This document shows, piece after piece, positions 1-9,129 of a DNA stretch of 64,000 nucleotides. A program made the translations under genes and the position numbers. The first letter of the stretch is position 1. Every line of letters starts with the position of its first letter. Source of the stretch: Acinetobacter baumannii (GTDB taxonomy: Bacteria > Pseudomonadota > Gammaproteobacteria > Pseudomonadales > Moraxellaceae); contig NZ_JADVOP010000003.1 of NCBI RefSeq assembly GCF_016508585.1, positions 62,001 to 126,000 of the forward strand, given 5' to 3'. Below the pieces are notes generated by a model. It saw only the letters and a program-made list of their open reading frames with translations. It ran no database searches and was not told the DNA's origin.

Positions 1-986
1 ACGCAGCGGGTGATGGCTTACTACAGCTTAGACAACAACTGGCGCAGCTTTTTCTTAAACGAGATCAATTACAGCTCGATCCACTTACAGAAATCACCAT
101 CACACCGGGCGCAACGATTGGGATTTTCAGTGCCATACAAGCCATCATCCACCAAGACGATGAAGTGATTATCTTTGATCCGAGCTATGACAGTTATGCA
201 CCTAGCGTGCAGTTGGTCGGAGGCAAAGCGGTTCATATTCCACTCAACGCACCTGAGTTTTCTGTAGATTGGGATCAAGTCAAATCTGCAATCACAGATA
301 AAACCCGAATGGTCATCGTAAATACCCCTCACAATCCCACAGGGGCAATTTGGTCTAAACAAGACTGGCTGAATTTAATTGAACTGATTCAAGATAAAAA
401 TATCATCGTGCTTTCAGATGAAGTTTATGAACACCTGATTTTTGACGGCGAAAAACATTATTCAGCGTTGTCGTTTCCTGCGCTTAGAGATCGTAGTTTT
501 GTCGTGGGCTCTTTTGGAAAAACCTTTCATGTCACAGGTTGGAAAACAGGTTATTGCATTGCCTCACCTGAGCTGATGAAAGTGTTCCGTCAAATTTATC
601 AGTTTGCCAACTTTTGTGGTGTCACACCTGTACAAATGGCACTTGCCAACTTTATGCAACAGCACCCTGAACATATCGATGGCTTAGCGAGTTTTTATCA
701 ACAAAAGCGTGATCTGTTTAATTCAGGCATTCAAGATTCAAAATTTAGCTTTATTCCATCCAAAGGAACCTTTTTCCAAAATGTTGACTACAGCCAAATT
801 CGTCCAGATTTAAATGATATCGAGATGTGCAAGTTCCTTGCAGAACAACACAGAATTGTGGCAATTCCAGTCTCTGTTTTTTATCGGAAAGCACCTGAAA
901 ATTTACGTTTAATCCGTTTTTGTTTTGCCAAAAAAGATCAAACTTTAGTTCAGGCCTGTGAAATTTTAAATCGAATTCAAGCCTAA
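1..986 (+). CDS. PLP-dependent methionine aminotransferase-like enzyme, 5' partial
   Basis: The reading frame is open from the window edge (first full codon at base 3), so the N-terminus lies outside. This is a fold-type I PLP aminotransferase that resembles E. coli YbdL (methionine aminotransferase) along its length. Visible marks are the FDPSYDSYAP segment, NTPHNP (the substrate and cofactor binding Asn-Pro), SDEVYEH (Asp and Tyr around the PLP ring) and SFGKTFHVTGWK, whose Lys forms the Schiff base. The C-terminus ends with the RLIRFCFAKK segment that carries the carboxylate-binding Arg. In this family the enzyme transaminates methionine or other hydrophobic amino acids in the cytosol. A hairpin terminator follows the stop. 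The exact substrate is an inference from resemblance. Confidence 0.88.
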   Translation, partial: AAGDGLLQLRQQLAQLFLKRDQLQLDPLTEITITPGATIGIFSAIQAIIHQDDEVIIFDPSYDSYAPSVQLVGGKAVHIPLNAPEFSVDWDQVKSAITDKTRMVIVNTPHNPTGAIWSKQDWLNLIELIQDKNIIVLSDEVYEHLIFDGEKHYSALSFPALRDRSFVVGSFGKTFHVTGWKTGYCIASPELMKVFRQIYQFANFCGVTPVQMALANFMQQHPEHIDGLASFYQQKRDLFNSGIQDSKFSFIPSKGTFFQNVDYSQIRPDLNDIEMCKFLAEQHRIVAIPVSVFYRKAPENLRLIRFCFAKKDQTLVQACEILNRIQA

Positions 987-1010
987 AAAATTTTCGATCT
1001 CGGTAAAATA

Positions 1011-1043
1011 AAGCTTGAGTTACTCAAATACTCAGGCTTTTTA
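1011..1043 (+). terminator. Rho-independent terminator after the aminotransferase gene
   Basis: AAGCTTGAGT (1011-1020) pairs with ACTCAGGCTT (1030-1039), with one G-T pair and a 9-base loop. A short run of T follows. Confidence 0.7.
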
Positions 1044-1104
1044 TTGAGTAGTTGTATATTATCAATAAGATAAAGACACTCGAAAATAGACAGTAGAACA
1101 AAAG

Positions 1105-2472
1105 ATGCCAGCTCGTCCCGACATGCTCCACCAACCCAAATTCTGGAAGGTTTTTTTAATCTTCTTGGGTCCATTGATCTTAACCAATATCTTGCAAAAT
1201 CTGTCTGGGACAATTAACACTATTTTTGTCGGGCAAATGCTGGGTGTTGAAGCGATTGCTGCCATTTCGGTATTTTTTCCGATCCTATTTTTATTGCTGG
1301 CTTTTGTGATTGGTCTTTCGACAGGTGCAACTGTTTTGGTGGGGCAAGCTTGGGGCGCCAAAGATATTGAAAAAGTGCGTACCATTGTTGGTGCATTGTT
1401 ATTTATGACGCTGATTGGCGGAACCATTATTGCCTTTTTAGGCGTGTTTTTTGCGAAGCAGATTTTATTGCTGTTGGGAATCGACCCGAAAATCATGCAC
1501 CTTGCACTACCTTATGTGCAATGGATGTTAATGAGTAGCCCATTTCTATTTATCTATATCACCTACACCTCCATTTTGCGTGGTGTCGGGGACAGCACCA
1601 CGCCACTTATGGCTTCAAGCCTTACCATTATTGTCGGTGTGATTGTCACACCTGTATTGATTGGAGGTTATTTTGGTATGCCAAAACTGGGAATTATTGC
1701 CCCGGCAATTGCCAGTGGTTTAGGGTTTATTGCGACCCTTGCTTTTCTGATTGTCTATTTAAATAAAAAAGACCATGCCTTAAAACCAGATGTGGCATTA
1801 ATCGAACATGTGCGCTTTCATCCGCAGTTTAGTCGAAGTATTTTACGTTTAGGCATACCGACAGGTATCCAAATGATCACCAACTCTGTTGCAGGTTTGG
1901 TGGTGATCGGACTGGTCAACCAACATGGTGCACATGCAACAGCAGCCTATGGTGCAGTCAATCAGGTTCTCAACTATATTCAATTTCCAGCCCTATCCAT
2001 CGCGATTGCAGGCTCAATCTTTGCAGCGCAGGCGATTGGGGCAGGCAAATCCGAATTGCTGGCAAAAGTGACCCGTACAGCACTGGTCAGCAATATTGTG
2101 ATCACGGGTTCATTGGTACTGTTGGCCTATATTTGTTCAAAGTATTTGATGGCATTGTTTATTACAGATCCATCCGTGATTGAACTGGGTCAGCAATTAT
2201 TGTTTATTGTGTTGTGGTCGATTATCTTTTTTGGTGCAAGTGCCATTTTTGCCTCCATCATGCGTGCCAGTGGTACTGTCACAGTGCCAATGATTTTCAA
2301 CATTTTATCGATCTTGCTGATCGAAGTGCCATGTGCTTATTTATTCAGTCAGTGGTTTGGCTTACAAGGCATCTGGTATGCCCTTGCACTGACCTTCTTC
2401 AGCCTCTGCGTAATGCAAGGTCTGTATTATCAATTTGTGTGGAAAAAGAAAACCATCGAAATCTTGATTTAA
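1105..2472 (+). CDS. MATE family efflux transporter
   Basis: This 455-residue, strongly hydrophobic protein has about twelve predicted membrane segments in two similar halves, the normal size and layout of the MATE (NorM/DinF) family. The N-terminal half has the GLSTGATVLVGQAWGAKD segment typical of MATE proteins; the second half repeats the pattern near ALSIAIAGSIFAAQAIGAG. Members export cationic drugs, dyes or metabolites in exchange for Na+ or H+ across the inner membrane. The ATG at 1105 is the only sensible start, although no strong Shine-Dalgarno sequence precedes it. The gene stands alone between its own terminators. Substrate cannot be told from sequence. Confidence 0.9.
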   Translation: MPARPDMLHQPKFWKVFLIFLGPLILTNILQNLSGTINTIFVGQMLGVEAIAAISVFFPILFLLLAFVIGLSTGATVLVGQAWGAKDIEKVRTIVGALLFMTLIGGTIIAFLGVFFAKQILLLLGIDPKIMHLALPYVQWMLMSSPFLFIYITYTSILRGVGDSTTPLMASSLTIIVGVIVTPVLIGGYFGMPKLGIIAPAIASGLGFIATLAFLIVYLNKKDHALKPDVALIEHVRFHPQFSRSILRLGIPTGIQMITNSVAGLVVIGLVNQHGAHATAAYGAVNQVLNYIQFPALSIAIAGSIFAAQAIGAGKSELLAKVTRTALVSNIVITGSLVLLAYICSKYLMALFITDPSVIELGQQLLFIVLWSIIFFGASAIFASIMRASGTVTVPMIFNILSILLIEVPCAYLFSQWFGLQGIWYALALTFFSLCVMQGLYYQFVWKKKTIEILI

Positions 2473-2504
2473 ATGCATCAGCCCTGTGCCCATGCATTTA
2501 AATC
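2466..2504. terminator. Bidirectional hairpin between convergent genes
   Basis: GATTTAAATGCAT (2466-2478) and ATGCATTTAAATC (2492-2504) form a perfect 13-bp stem around a C-rich 13-base loop. It overlaps the MATE stop codon and lies between two convergent genes, so it probably ends transcription from both sides. The U-tract is weak. Confidence 0.5.
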
Positions 2505-2534
2505 AATCCTGGTTATCTCATTCAAAAAAAGATT

Positions 2535-4802
2535 TTAGTCTTCTTGATGGAGCTCAATCACTTTCAGTTCCGACTGTGCCAAGCGTTTGGTTTTATTGCG
2601 CGCAAAGACTTGTTGCGTTGCTGGATCATTTGGATCCAAGACTAAGGCTCGCGGTAAAATTTTCTGATCATTGAGATAGCTTTCAGCAAACAAGATTAAA
2701 ATCTTGCCATTTTCCAGCAGTTCAATGTGCTGAGGTTTGCTCGGCAGTTTAAATGCTACTTTCTGACCATTTCCTTGAGTTTGATCAACAAGATTGAGCA
2801 GATAAATATCTAAATCTTGTTGATCCAGGGCGCTATTTAACCAATTAAATCGGTTAAAGTTCGCCTTCTCGGCATAATAAAAATATTGATCCGCTAAATA
2901 TCCCATCATGACAGGTATGCTTCTGGTGTAGACATCTCGATAAGTATGGCGATTATCTTCTTGCTCACCTTGATCTTGAGAGGGTTCATCCTGCACATTG
3001 ATCACACTGACCAAATCTGCAATCCGTTGGTCATAAATCCCAATCTGATTTTCCGAGTCTTGATAAAACTCCACCACTGAGCGATAGGCATCAACAGGAT
3101 AAAGTACTTTCTGTGGTACATCAAAATTCAGTTCAAAAAAGCTTAAATCAGCAGTATTCATATAGATAAAAGGACGATTTGCCCAATCACCCAGAATACG
3201 AATACTTTTTTGGTCTGGTTCAAATACCATATCGATTTCTCGACAAAAATGTTCCTGATAATTTGCTGGCAATGCGGCTGTGGTGATTTTGCCTGATTTT
3301 AATTGGATGCGTGAAATACTGTTCCCTACCCCATTGTATACATACAGATTTTCACCCTGTTTATCCAATAATAGTTTGCGTGGATAACGTTCAACTTTAA
3401 ACTTTTGCAGGACCTGTTTGGTCTTTAAATCAATTGCAAAAACTTGATCATAATCCAAAGATGCCACATAGATGATTTGACCATCGCGACTCAATACCAC
3501 ATCGGTTGCCCCCACACCACGGCACATATTGTGATCACAGCCGCTGTCATCAGCCGTTAATGCATATTGATAAATCAGTTCTTCTTTGAAAGAAGCCAGA
3601 TTAAATCGATAGACTGCGTTTTTCTCTGTTTCGGTATAGTAAAGATCATCGCCATATCGACGATAATCTCCCATAGCATTCATATTGGACAAAGTAGCAA
3701 TTTGCTGCGGGACGGTTTCTAAAAAAACCTGACTTTTATAAAATTGTTGAATCTTGGACTTTTGTTGCTGACAATCTCGTATATATTGTTGCTTGGTTTT
3801 TCCTAAGTAAGCTGCAATCTCATCGCGTTGTTCGCCATTCCACAGATAATCACAATATTGACTAGAATCCTGTAAAGCACTGACCTGATCTGGCACTTCA
3901 GATGATGCTGTATTTGAACTTGGTTCTGGAGCAATCGCCGCCATGATCGCGTTTACTTTTTTTATGTTCTGCTCTGACTGTGCAGCTTGCTGGTATTTTT
4001 TAGCATAGGCTGGATGCGCTTCAACATCATAACTGTCTAAAACACTATAGGTCGCCTTAAATGCATCATAGCCTTGCAGTTGGGCTGACAAATAATGCCC
4101 AATCAATGCCACTTTTCGATTCAACACATCAATATTTTTTTCATGCTGCTTTTTGACTCGTTTAGATACAATCTTTGCAAATTCATCTACTCGATCTTGG
4201 TACTGGTCGATCATTTGGGTGAGTAAAATGAGTTGTTTCTTCTCTGCGTTCTGAACCTCATTCATGTTACGTAATGCCGAACGATAGGCACTACCTTGTT
4301 CCTCGTCCAGCAATGGATAAGGTTGATCGAATTTAATCTGATCGACAATCACACGGTTAAAATCAACCACGGGTTTTAAGTGATTTTGAATCCGATCAAG
4401 AGATTGGTAAATACGGGTTAAATCCGAATATAGCATCGCATCCAGTTTGGAAAGCTTCGGATCGATTTTACGTAATTGTTCTTGTTGAATTGCGCTTTGG
4501 TATAAATCCAAATATTGTACAGAGCGATCAAAATATGCTGACCAAAATTTTCTATATTGATAATCTGCTAAGAAAGTTGAATATAACTGATCGCCTTCAT
4601 CCTCTTTGACATATTGTGGGTAGAGTCGTTCTACTTCTGCCCGATACAGCGCTGTATCGTCCGTCGCATCATGGTTTGCATGGTCTTGTACACCTGCAAC
4701 ACTGTCTAAAATAGTGACATTCTCTTGATCAGTAGAAGCATGGGCTAAATGTGATGCAAATAAAATCATGCCTACGCTGAGGCTTAAAATGGCTTTTTTC
4801 AT
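2535..4802 (-). CDS. Large secreted protein of unknown function with propeller-like repeats
   Basis: About 755 residues when read from the ATG at 4802. A TTG four codons upstream (4814) is possible but less likely, because the ATG directly gives a clean signal peptide (MKK, then a hydrophobic stretch ending SHLAHA). The mature N-terminal half is helical and rich in Gln, Lys and Asp. Roughly residues 420-560 carry repeats of the kind DGQIIYVASLDYDQVFAID and GENLYVYNGVGNSISRIQL, which look like blades of a YVTN/NHL-type beta-propeller. The segment near CDHNMCRGVGATDVVLS could form a disulfide. It is monocistronic with no informative neighbour. I do not recognise a characterised family; a periplasmic or surface scaffold or binding role is a guess. 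Confidence 0.8.
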   Translation of the reverse strand: MKKAILSLSVGMILFASHLAHASTDQENVTILDSVAGVQDHANHDATDDTALYRAEVERLYPQYVKEDEGDQLYSTFLADYQYRKFWSAYFDRSVQYLDLYQSAIQQEQLRKIDPKLSKLDAMLYSDLTRIYQSLDRIQNHLKPVVDFNRVIVDQIKFDQPYPLLDEEQGSAYRSALRNMNEVQNAEKKQLILLTQMIDQYQDRVDEFAKIVSKRVKKQHEKNIDVLNRKVALIGHYLSAQLQGYDAFKATYSVLDSYDVEAHPAYAKKYQQAAQSEQNIKKVNAIMAAIAPEPSSNTASSEVPDQVSALQDSSQYCDYLWNGEQRDEIAAYLGKTKQQYIRDCQQQKSKIQQFYKSQVFLETVPQQIATLSNMNAMGDYRRYGDDLYYTETEKNAVYRFNLASFKEELIYQYALTADDSGCDHNMCRGVGATDVVLSRDGQIIYVASLDYDQVFAIDLKTKQVLQKFKVERYPRKLLLDKQGENLYVYNGVGNSISRIQLKSGKITTAALPANYQEHFCREIDMVFEPDQKSIRILGDWANRPFIYMNTADLSFFELNFDVPQKVLYPVDAYRSVVEFYQDSENQIGIYDQRIADLVSVINVQDEPSQDQGEQEDNRHTYRDVYTRSIPVMMGYLADQYFYYAEKANFNRFNWLNSALDQQDLDIYLLNLVDQTQGNGQKVAFKLPSKPQHIELLENGKILILFAESYLNDQKILPRALVLDPNDPATQQVFARNKTKRLAQSELKVIELHQED

Positions 4803-4968
4803 AAAAATGCTCAATTCAAATTATCTTTATAATAAAAATAAAAAATTTAATATTTTCAGAGTCAGTCTAACAAATTATTGTAGCAATCCCAATTCTTAGA
4901 CGATGGGTACAGTAAAAGTATGAGGTTTTAATTGTCAATCAAGCTATTTGACACAGCGCTTAAAAAAG

Positions 4969-4998
4969 AAAAAACCACCAGATTTGGCGGTTTTTTTC
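4969..4998 (-). terminator. Terminator of the SDR gene
   Basis: An A-rich run ending in CCACC pairs around an ATTT-containing loop with GGCGG followed by a T run, with one mismatch. Read on the minus strand it ends in a U-tract 10-40 bases after the SDR stop codon. Confidence 0.65.
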
Positions 4999-5008
4999 AT
5001 AGAAGCAC

Positions 5009-5854
5009 TTATTTTGGTTCTAATTTTTTACTGAATTTGGTCGCAAAAGCTGTTAGTTTTTGATAACCCGTCGGTAAGACACGCTGGATCAAATCTAAAG
5101 TTTTTGCATCATTGCCAATCAATAAACGGCGTTTGTCTTTGAGAACCGCATCAAGCATTTGTTGAGCAGCGTCTTCTGGAGGCATACGTAATAATTTATT
5201 AAACGCTTTTGCTGACTTATCAGGATTCATGCCCAAAGAACGTAAACTGTCATTCATACGTGCATCATTGGCAATGTTGGTACGGATACCACCTGGGTGT
5301 ACACATAATGCAGATACACCACAATTCTCGATATCTAATTCCTGACGTAATGATTCAGTAAAACCACGTACCGCAAATTTCGATGCATTATAAGCAGATT
5401 GCGTCGGCTGAGCCGTTAAACCAAATAAACTCGAAATATTGATAATATGACCGTCACCAGTTTTCTTGATATATGGTAAAAATTCTTTGGTTCCGTACAC
5501 CACACCCCAGAAATTGATATTCATAATCCATTCAAGTTCTTCATAGGTCGCGCCTTCTACAGTCGAACCTAAAGCAACCCCCGCATTGTTGAAAATCATG
5601 TTCACAGAACCATGATTCTGTACGGTTTCAGCAGCCCATGTACGCATTTCCTCGACATTTGCCACATTTACTTTCTTAGAAGTAACACGAACATTATAAG
5701 GTTTAACCAATTCGATTGTTTCTGCCAAACCTTTTTCATTCACATCACTGATTGATAAATGACAGCCTGCTTTTGCCAGTAAAATCGCAAGCTGTTGTCC
5801 CATACCAGAGCCAGCACCTGTAATTGCAGCGACTTTGTTTTTAAAATTTTTCAT
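5009..5854 (-). CDS. SDR family NAD(P)-dependent oxidoreductase
   Basis: 281 residues with the classical short-chain dehydrogenase layout. A Rossmann TGAGSGMGQQ glycine motif sits near residue 13, NNAG near residue 90, and a catalytic Ser followed by YNASK further on. After the core comes a C-terminal extension of about 80 residues, as in 'classical' SDRs that act on fatty or alicyclic substrates. The ATG at 5854 has an AAGGA site 8 bases upstream. It is divergent from a TetR regulator, and a 40-bp palindrome lies between the two genes, so it is probably repressed by that regulator and induced by its ligand. The substrate is unknown; lipid or aldehyde metabolism is a guess. Confidence 0.9.
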   Translation of the reverse strand: MKNFKNKVAAITGAGSGMGQQLAILLAKAGCHLSISDVNEKGLAETIELVKPYNVRVTSKKVNVANVEEMRTWAAETVQNHGSVNMIFNNAGVALGSTVEGATYEELEWIMNINFWGVVYGTKEFLPYIKKTGDGHIINISSLFGLTAQPTQSAYNASKFAVRGFTESLRQELDIENCGVSALCVHPGGIRTNIANDARMNDSLRSLGMNPDKSAKAFNKLLRMPPEDAAQQMLDAVLKDKRRLLIGNDAKTLDLIQRVLPTGYQKLTAFATKFSKKLEPK

Positions 5855-5913
5855 TGTCTATCCTTTATTAAAATCCGCACACAATAATACTGATAATGTG
5901 CAGCTCACCTGCT

Positions 5914-5953
5914 CAATATAATTTTGACAATAACTATTGTCAATATTATATTG
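5914..5953. promoter_or_regulatory. 40-bp palindrome: probable TetR operator with overlapping divergent promoters
   Basis: The left arm CAATATAATTTTGACAATA (5914-5932) and right arm TATTGTCAATATTATATTG (5935-5953) are reverse complements except for one position, separated by AC. On the plus strand TTGACA (5924-5929) lies 17 bases from TATATT (5947-5952). On the minus strand TTGACA (5943-5938) lies 17 bases from TATATT (5920-5915). So each direction has a complete sigma-70-like promoter, and both share the same DNA. The site is 60 bases upstream of the SDR start and about 115 upstream of the TetR start. That the TetR protein binds here is an inference. Confidence 0.7.
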
Positions 5954-6067
5954 TGAATGAGCAGTTGTTTTTTTATACAAAAAATCTTAAATAGGTTTCA
6001 ATGGCTTTTATTGCTAAAATAACCCCTTCTTTGTGACAATCGAACATGACACGAGTAATTTTTTACA

Positions 6068-6742
6068 ATGACTGAATCTCGCTTAACTGAAAAGAAAACC
6101 ATAAATAGAACCACAAAAGAACGCCAATTCAAAGGCATGTCCTTGTCTGAAAGAAAGCTCGCACGCCGAGAAAAGCTGATTGAAGCAGGCATCGCGGCAT
6201 ATGGAACACATGGTTTCTTTTCCGTCACAGTCAAAGATATTTGTAATGAAGCAAAGCTGACTGAACGCTATTTTTATGAATCATTTAAAAAGAGTGAGGA
6301 ACTGTTCCAAGTCATCTTTTTACAGTTAATTGAACAATTGCAGCAAACTGTCATGCAAGGCGTGATGCAAGGTGCGCCTGAGCCTAGAAATATGATTAAA
6401 GGAGGCCTAACTGCAATTTTTACCATGTTAAAAAACGATCCGCGTGTTGCCCGTATTATTTATATTGATGCCATGTTGGTTCAAGAGCTACATAACCACG
6501 CAACTATTCACGAAACCATGGGGCGTTTTGATCGATTAATTCATTCTTTTGTCACCCTGATGATGCCGCATATTGAACGAAGTGAACAGGAGATTTCGTT
6601 GGTTGCTACAGGCTTGAATGGCTATGTTACACAAATTGCCGTACGCTGGGTCATGGGCGGTTTTAAACAATCTCTTGAAGAAATTGTTTCCGCTTGCGAA
6701 GTGGTTTTTGTGTCATTAATTGATACTTTTTCACCTAAATAA
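6068..6742 (+). CDS. TetR/AcrR family transcriptional regulator
   Basis: 224 residues. After a basic N-terminal tail of about 30 residues comes the TetR DNA-binding domain: LIEAGIAAYGTHGFFSVTVKD followed by the recognition-helix region EAKLTERYFYESFKKSEEL, roughly residues 37-85. The rest is a helical ligand-binding and dimerisation domain. No good ribosome site precedes the ATG at 6068, so an internal start such as the ATG at 6137 cannot be excluded, although it would remove only the tail. The divergent SDR gene and the intervening palindrome suggest local autoregulation and repression of the SDR. The ligand is unknown. Confidence 0.9.
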   Translation: MTESRLTEKKTINRTTKERQFKGMSLSERKLARREKLIEAGIAAYGTHGFFSVTVKDICNEAKLTERYFYESFKKSEELFQVIFLQLIEQLQQTVMQGVMQGAPEPRNMIKGGLTAIFTMLKNDPRVARIIYIDAMLVQELHNHATIHETMGRFDRLIHSFVTLMMPHIERSEQEISLVATGLNGYVTQIAVRWVMGGFKQSLEEIVSACEVVFVSLIDTFSPK

Positions 6743-6777
6743 ACCCCGAAGTTTTACTTATGCTACTGAATAAACAT

Positions 6778-6799
6778 TGTCATAAAACTGTCACATTTT
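6778..6799 (+). promoter_or_regulatory. Pho box upstream of phoB
   Basis: TTGTCATAAAA (6778-6788) is followed directly by CTGTCACATTT (6789-6799). These are two 11-base direct repeats matching the PhoB half-site CTGTCAT with its A/T-rich spacer. It lies 36 bases past the TetR stop and 220 before phoB. It suggests phosphate autoregulation of phoB-phoR. Confidence 0.65.
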
Positions 6800-6942
6800 A
6801 ATTTTTATGATTTAATTTGATGCTTTTTCTTTGGGCAAAATGAACTGATTATTTAAAAATGTCATCTAATTTTCATCACATCGCCCATTTTTTGTCACAT
6901 TTTTTTGCAAAAATTCGTCTACATCTTGTTTTTGCAATGATA

Positions 6943-6980
6943 CTGTCATAATTAATCTTTGTAATAAGCCTGTCATAAAT
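6943..6980 (+). promoter_or_regulatory. Additional PhoB half-site-like repeats near the phoB start
   Basis: CTGTCATAATT (6943-6953) and CTGTCATAAAT (6970-6980) are two near-identical 11-mers 27 bases apart, 40-75 bases before the start codon. A weaker TTGTCACAT copy is at 6892-6900. They match PhoB half-sites but are not in ideal tandem spacing, so their use is uncertain. Confidence 0.4.
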
Positions 6981-7018
6981 AAAAGACGGTACACCGTTCA
7001 TACATAGGATATTGCGTT

Positions 7019-7729
7019 GTGAAAGATGACTATATATTAATCGTCGATGACGAACTTCCGATTCGGGAAATGATCCATACCTCATTGGATATGGCAGGTT
7101 TTCAGTGCCTGCAAGCTGAAGATGCAAAACAAGCCCATCAAATGATCGTAGATCAACGCCCATCCTTGATCTTGCTTGATTGGATGATGCCAGGTGGTGT
7201 CAGCGGCGTCGATCTATGCCGTCGTTTAAAACGTGATGAAAATCTGGCAGAAATTCCAGTGATTATGTTGACTGCACGTGGCGAAGAAGACCATAAAGTT
7301 CAAGGTCTTGATGCTGGTGCAGATGACTATATGACCAAGCCTTTTTCAACACGTGAATTGGTTTCCCGTATCAAGGCAGTACTGCGTCGCGCCAATGCAT
7401 TGAGTGGCGAAAAAACCATTGATGCCAATGGACTGGTACTTGATCCTGTTAGCCAACGCGTAAGTTTTGGTGACAGTATTTTAGATATGGGCCCAACAGA
7501 ATACCGTTTATTGGCCTTCTTTATGACCCATCCTGAGCGTGCCTACACGCGTGCGCAACTACTTGACCAAGTTTGGGGTGGAAATGTTTATATTGAAGAC
7601 CGTACCATCGATGTCCACATCCGTCGCTTGCGTAAAGTGCTTGAACCTTATGGTGCAGATCGCTATGTACAAACCGTACGTGGAACTGGATATCGTTTCT
7701 CTACCCGTGCAGATGTTGCCATAGGTTAA
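7019..7729 (+). CDS. phoB: Phosphate regulon response regulator PhoB
   Basis: 236 residues. The receiver domain (about 1-120) shows the acidic pair D10-D11, the phospho-acceptor D54 in LLDWMMP, T85 and K107. A winged-helix OmpR/PhoB output domain follows (about 135-232) with [16 protein letters not shown] and the [12 protein letters not shown] wing. Length and motifs fit PhoB, and the adjacent PAS-containing kinase and upstream Pho boxes support this over other OmpR-type regulators. The start is GTG at 7019, with AGGA at 7006-7009 as ribosome site. When phosphorylated under low phosphate, PhoB activates phosphate uptake genes, and here probably its own operon. Confidence 0.93.
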   Translation: MKDDYILIVDDELPIREMIHTSLDMAGFQCLQAEDAKQAHQMIVDQRPSLILLDWMMPGGVSGVDLCRRLKRDENLAEIPVIMLTARGEEDHKVQGLDAGADDYMTKPFSTRELVSRIKAVLRRANALSGEKTIDANGLVLDPVSQRVSFGDSILDMGPTEYRLLAFFMTHPERAYTRAQLLDQVWGGNVYIEDRTIDVHIRRLRKVLEPYGADRYVQTVRGTGYRFSTRADVAIG

Positions 7730-7754
7730 GCATTTTCAAGGTAAATAAATTTCT

Positions 7755-9113
7755 ATGTATGAACCCTATCCCGTCCCAGATATTGCACGTGAACATAAAA
7801 AGTTCCGCTACAGCAGTTTGTGGGAGTTTGCAAAACAAGACTTACGCCTGTTGGCTTTTTTACTGATTATTGGCGGATTTATTGGGTTAGGGATCGGTTA
7901 TTTTTGGATTTGTATTTCCATCGGTTTTGCCGTCTTTTTTGCATTTCAATTGCGTTCTTTGTATTTGGTCAATGAATGGATTTCTAATCGCCCTTACGAT
8001 TCTCCACCTAATCTCGAAGGCATTTGGGGAGCGCTACTGTTTAATGTCTATCGTGCACAACGCCAGGAACGAGTTGTTCAAGCTGAAATGGTCGGCTTGA
8101 TTGATCGTGCACAATCTTCCTTGGTGGCTTTGGCAGAAGCAGTGGTTTTAACAGATGAACTTCATCAAATCGAATGGTGGAACCCTGCTGCGGAAAAACT
8201 GTTGGGCATTCAACCCTTAGACCGTGGGCGCAATATTTTAACCATTATCCGCCAACCGAGTTTTATCGAATATTTTAATAATATTGATCAATCACCTGAT
8301 GGTATAAAAATAAAGTCATCCGTGTTTGAAGAACATTATGTGCAAATCAAGCTGACTCGCTTTGGCAGTGAGAGTCGTTTGTTAGTCGCTTATGATGTAA
8401 CCCGCGTACACAATCTTGAGCAGATGCGTAAAGACTTTGTGGATAACATTTCGCACGAGCTTCGTACACCCTTAACTGTTCTCAGCGGCTATATTGAAAC
8501 TTTTACTGACCAAGAAGATCTAAATCCTCGTTGGAAACGCGCCTTTGAACAGATGCAATCTCAAACGCGACGCATGAATGCTTTGGTGAATGATTTACTG
8601 CTACTTTCTCGGCTGGAAGGCAATAAACAGGTCGCTAAAAACCAAATTATCGATATGCCCAATTTAATGAATCAACTTTTTGATGATGCACAAGCCTATA
8701 ACGTTGATTATGGACACACTTTAAATTTGGATATCGACAGCCATTGTGATCTGATTGGTTCAGATGCAGAACTTGCCAGTGCTTTCAGTAACTTAATTAC
8801 CAATGCAATCAAATATACTCCTAAAGGGGGAACTGTGACGATTGGTTGGCATGATGACACTGAACATGGTTATTTTACTGTTGAAGACACGGGCATTGGG
8901 ATTGATCCCAAGCATATCCCGCGTTTAACTGAACGTTTTTATCGCGTAGACAGTGCGAGAAGTCGACAAACGGGTGGAACAGGTCTAGGTTTAGCAATCG
9001 TAAAGCATGTTTTAATGCAACATAATGCTTATCTTGAAATTGATTCTAAAGAAAACCAAGGTTCAGTTTTTAGAGTGGTGTTCCCTAAAGAGCGCCTTGA
9101 TTTTGCTGGTTAA
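7755..9113 (+). CDS. phoR: Phosphate regulon sensor histidine kinase PhoR
   Basis: 452 residues, 25 bases downstream of phoB and evidently co-transcribed with it. Two adjacent membrane segments lie at about residues 31-70, with almost no periplasmic loop, as is typical of PhoR. A PAS domain follows (about 115-215). The dimerisation/phosphotransfer domain has FVDNISHELRTPL with H234. The ATPase domain has the N box NLITNAIKYTP, DTGIGI, and the GGTGLGLAIVKH G2 box. PhoR phosphorylates PhoB in response to the state of the Pst transporter (known for the family). No pst or phoU genes are in the window. Confidence 0.93.
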   Translation: MYEPYPVPDIAREHKKFRYSSLWEFAKQDLRLLAFLLIIGGFIGLGIGYFWICISIGFAVFFAFQLRSLYLVNEWISNRPYDSPPNLEGIWGALLFNVYRAQRQERVVQAEMVGLIDRAQSSLVALAEAVVLTDELHQIEWWNPAAEKLLGIQPLDRGRNILTIIRQPSFIEYFNNIDQSPDGIKIKSSVFEEHYVQIKLTRFGSESRLLVAYDVTRVHNLEQMRKDFVDNISHELRTPLTVLSGYIETFTDQEDLNPRWKRAFEQMQSQTRRMNALVNDLLLLSRLEGNKQVAKNQIIDMPNLMNQLFDDAQAYNVDYGHTLNLDIDSHCDLIGSDAELASAFSNLITNAIKYTPKGGTVTIGWHDDTEHGYFTVEDTGIGIDPKHIPRLTERFYRVDSARSRQTGGTGLGLAIVKHVLMQHNAYLEIDSKENQGSVFRVVFPKERLDFAG

Positions 9114-9129
9114 TTCTTGATTAATTTAA

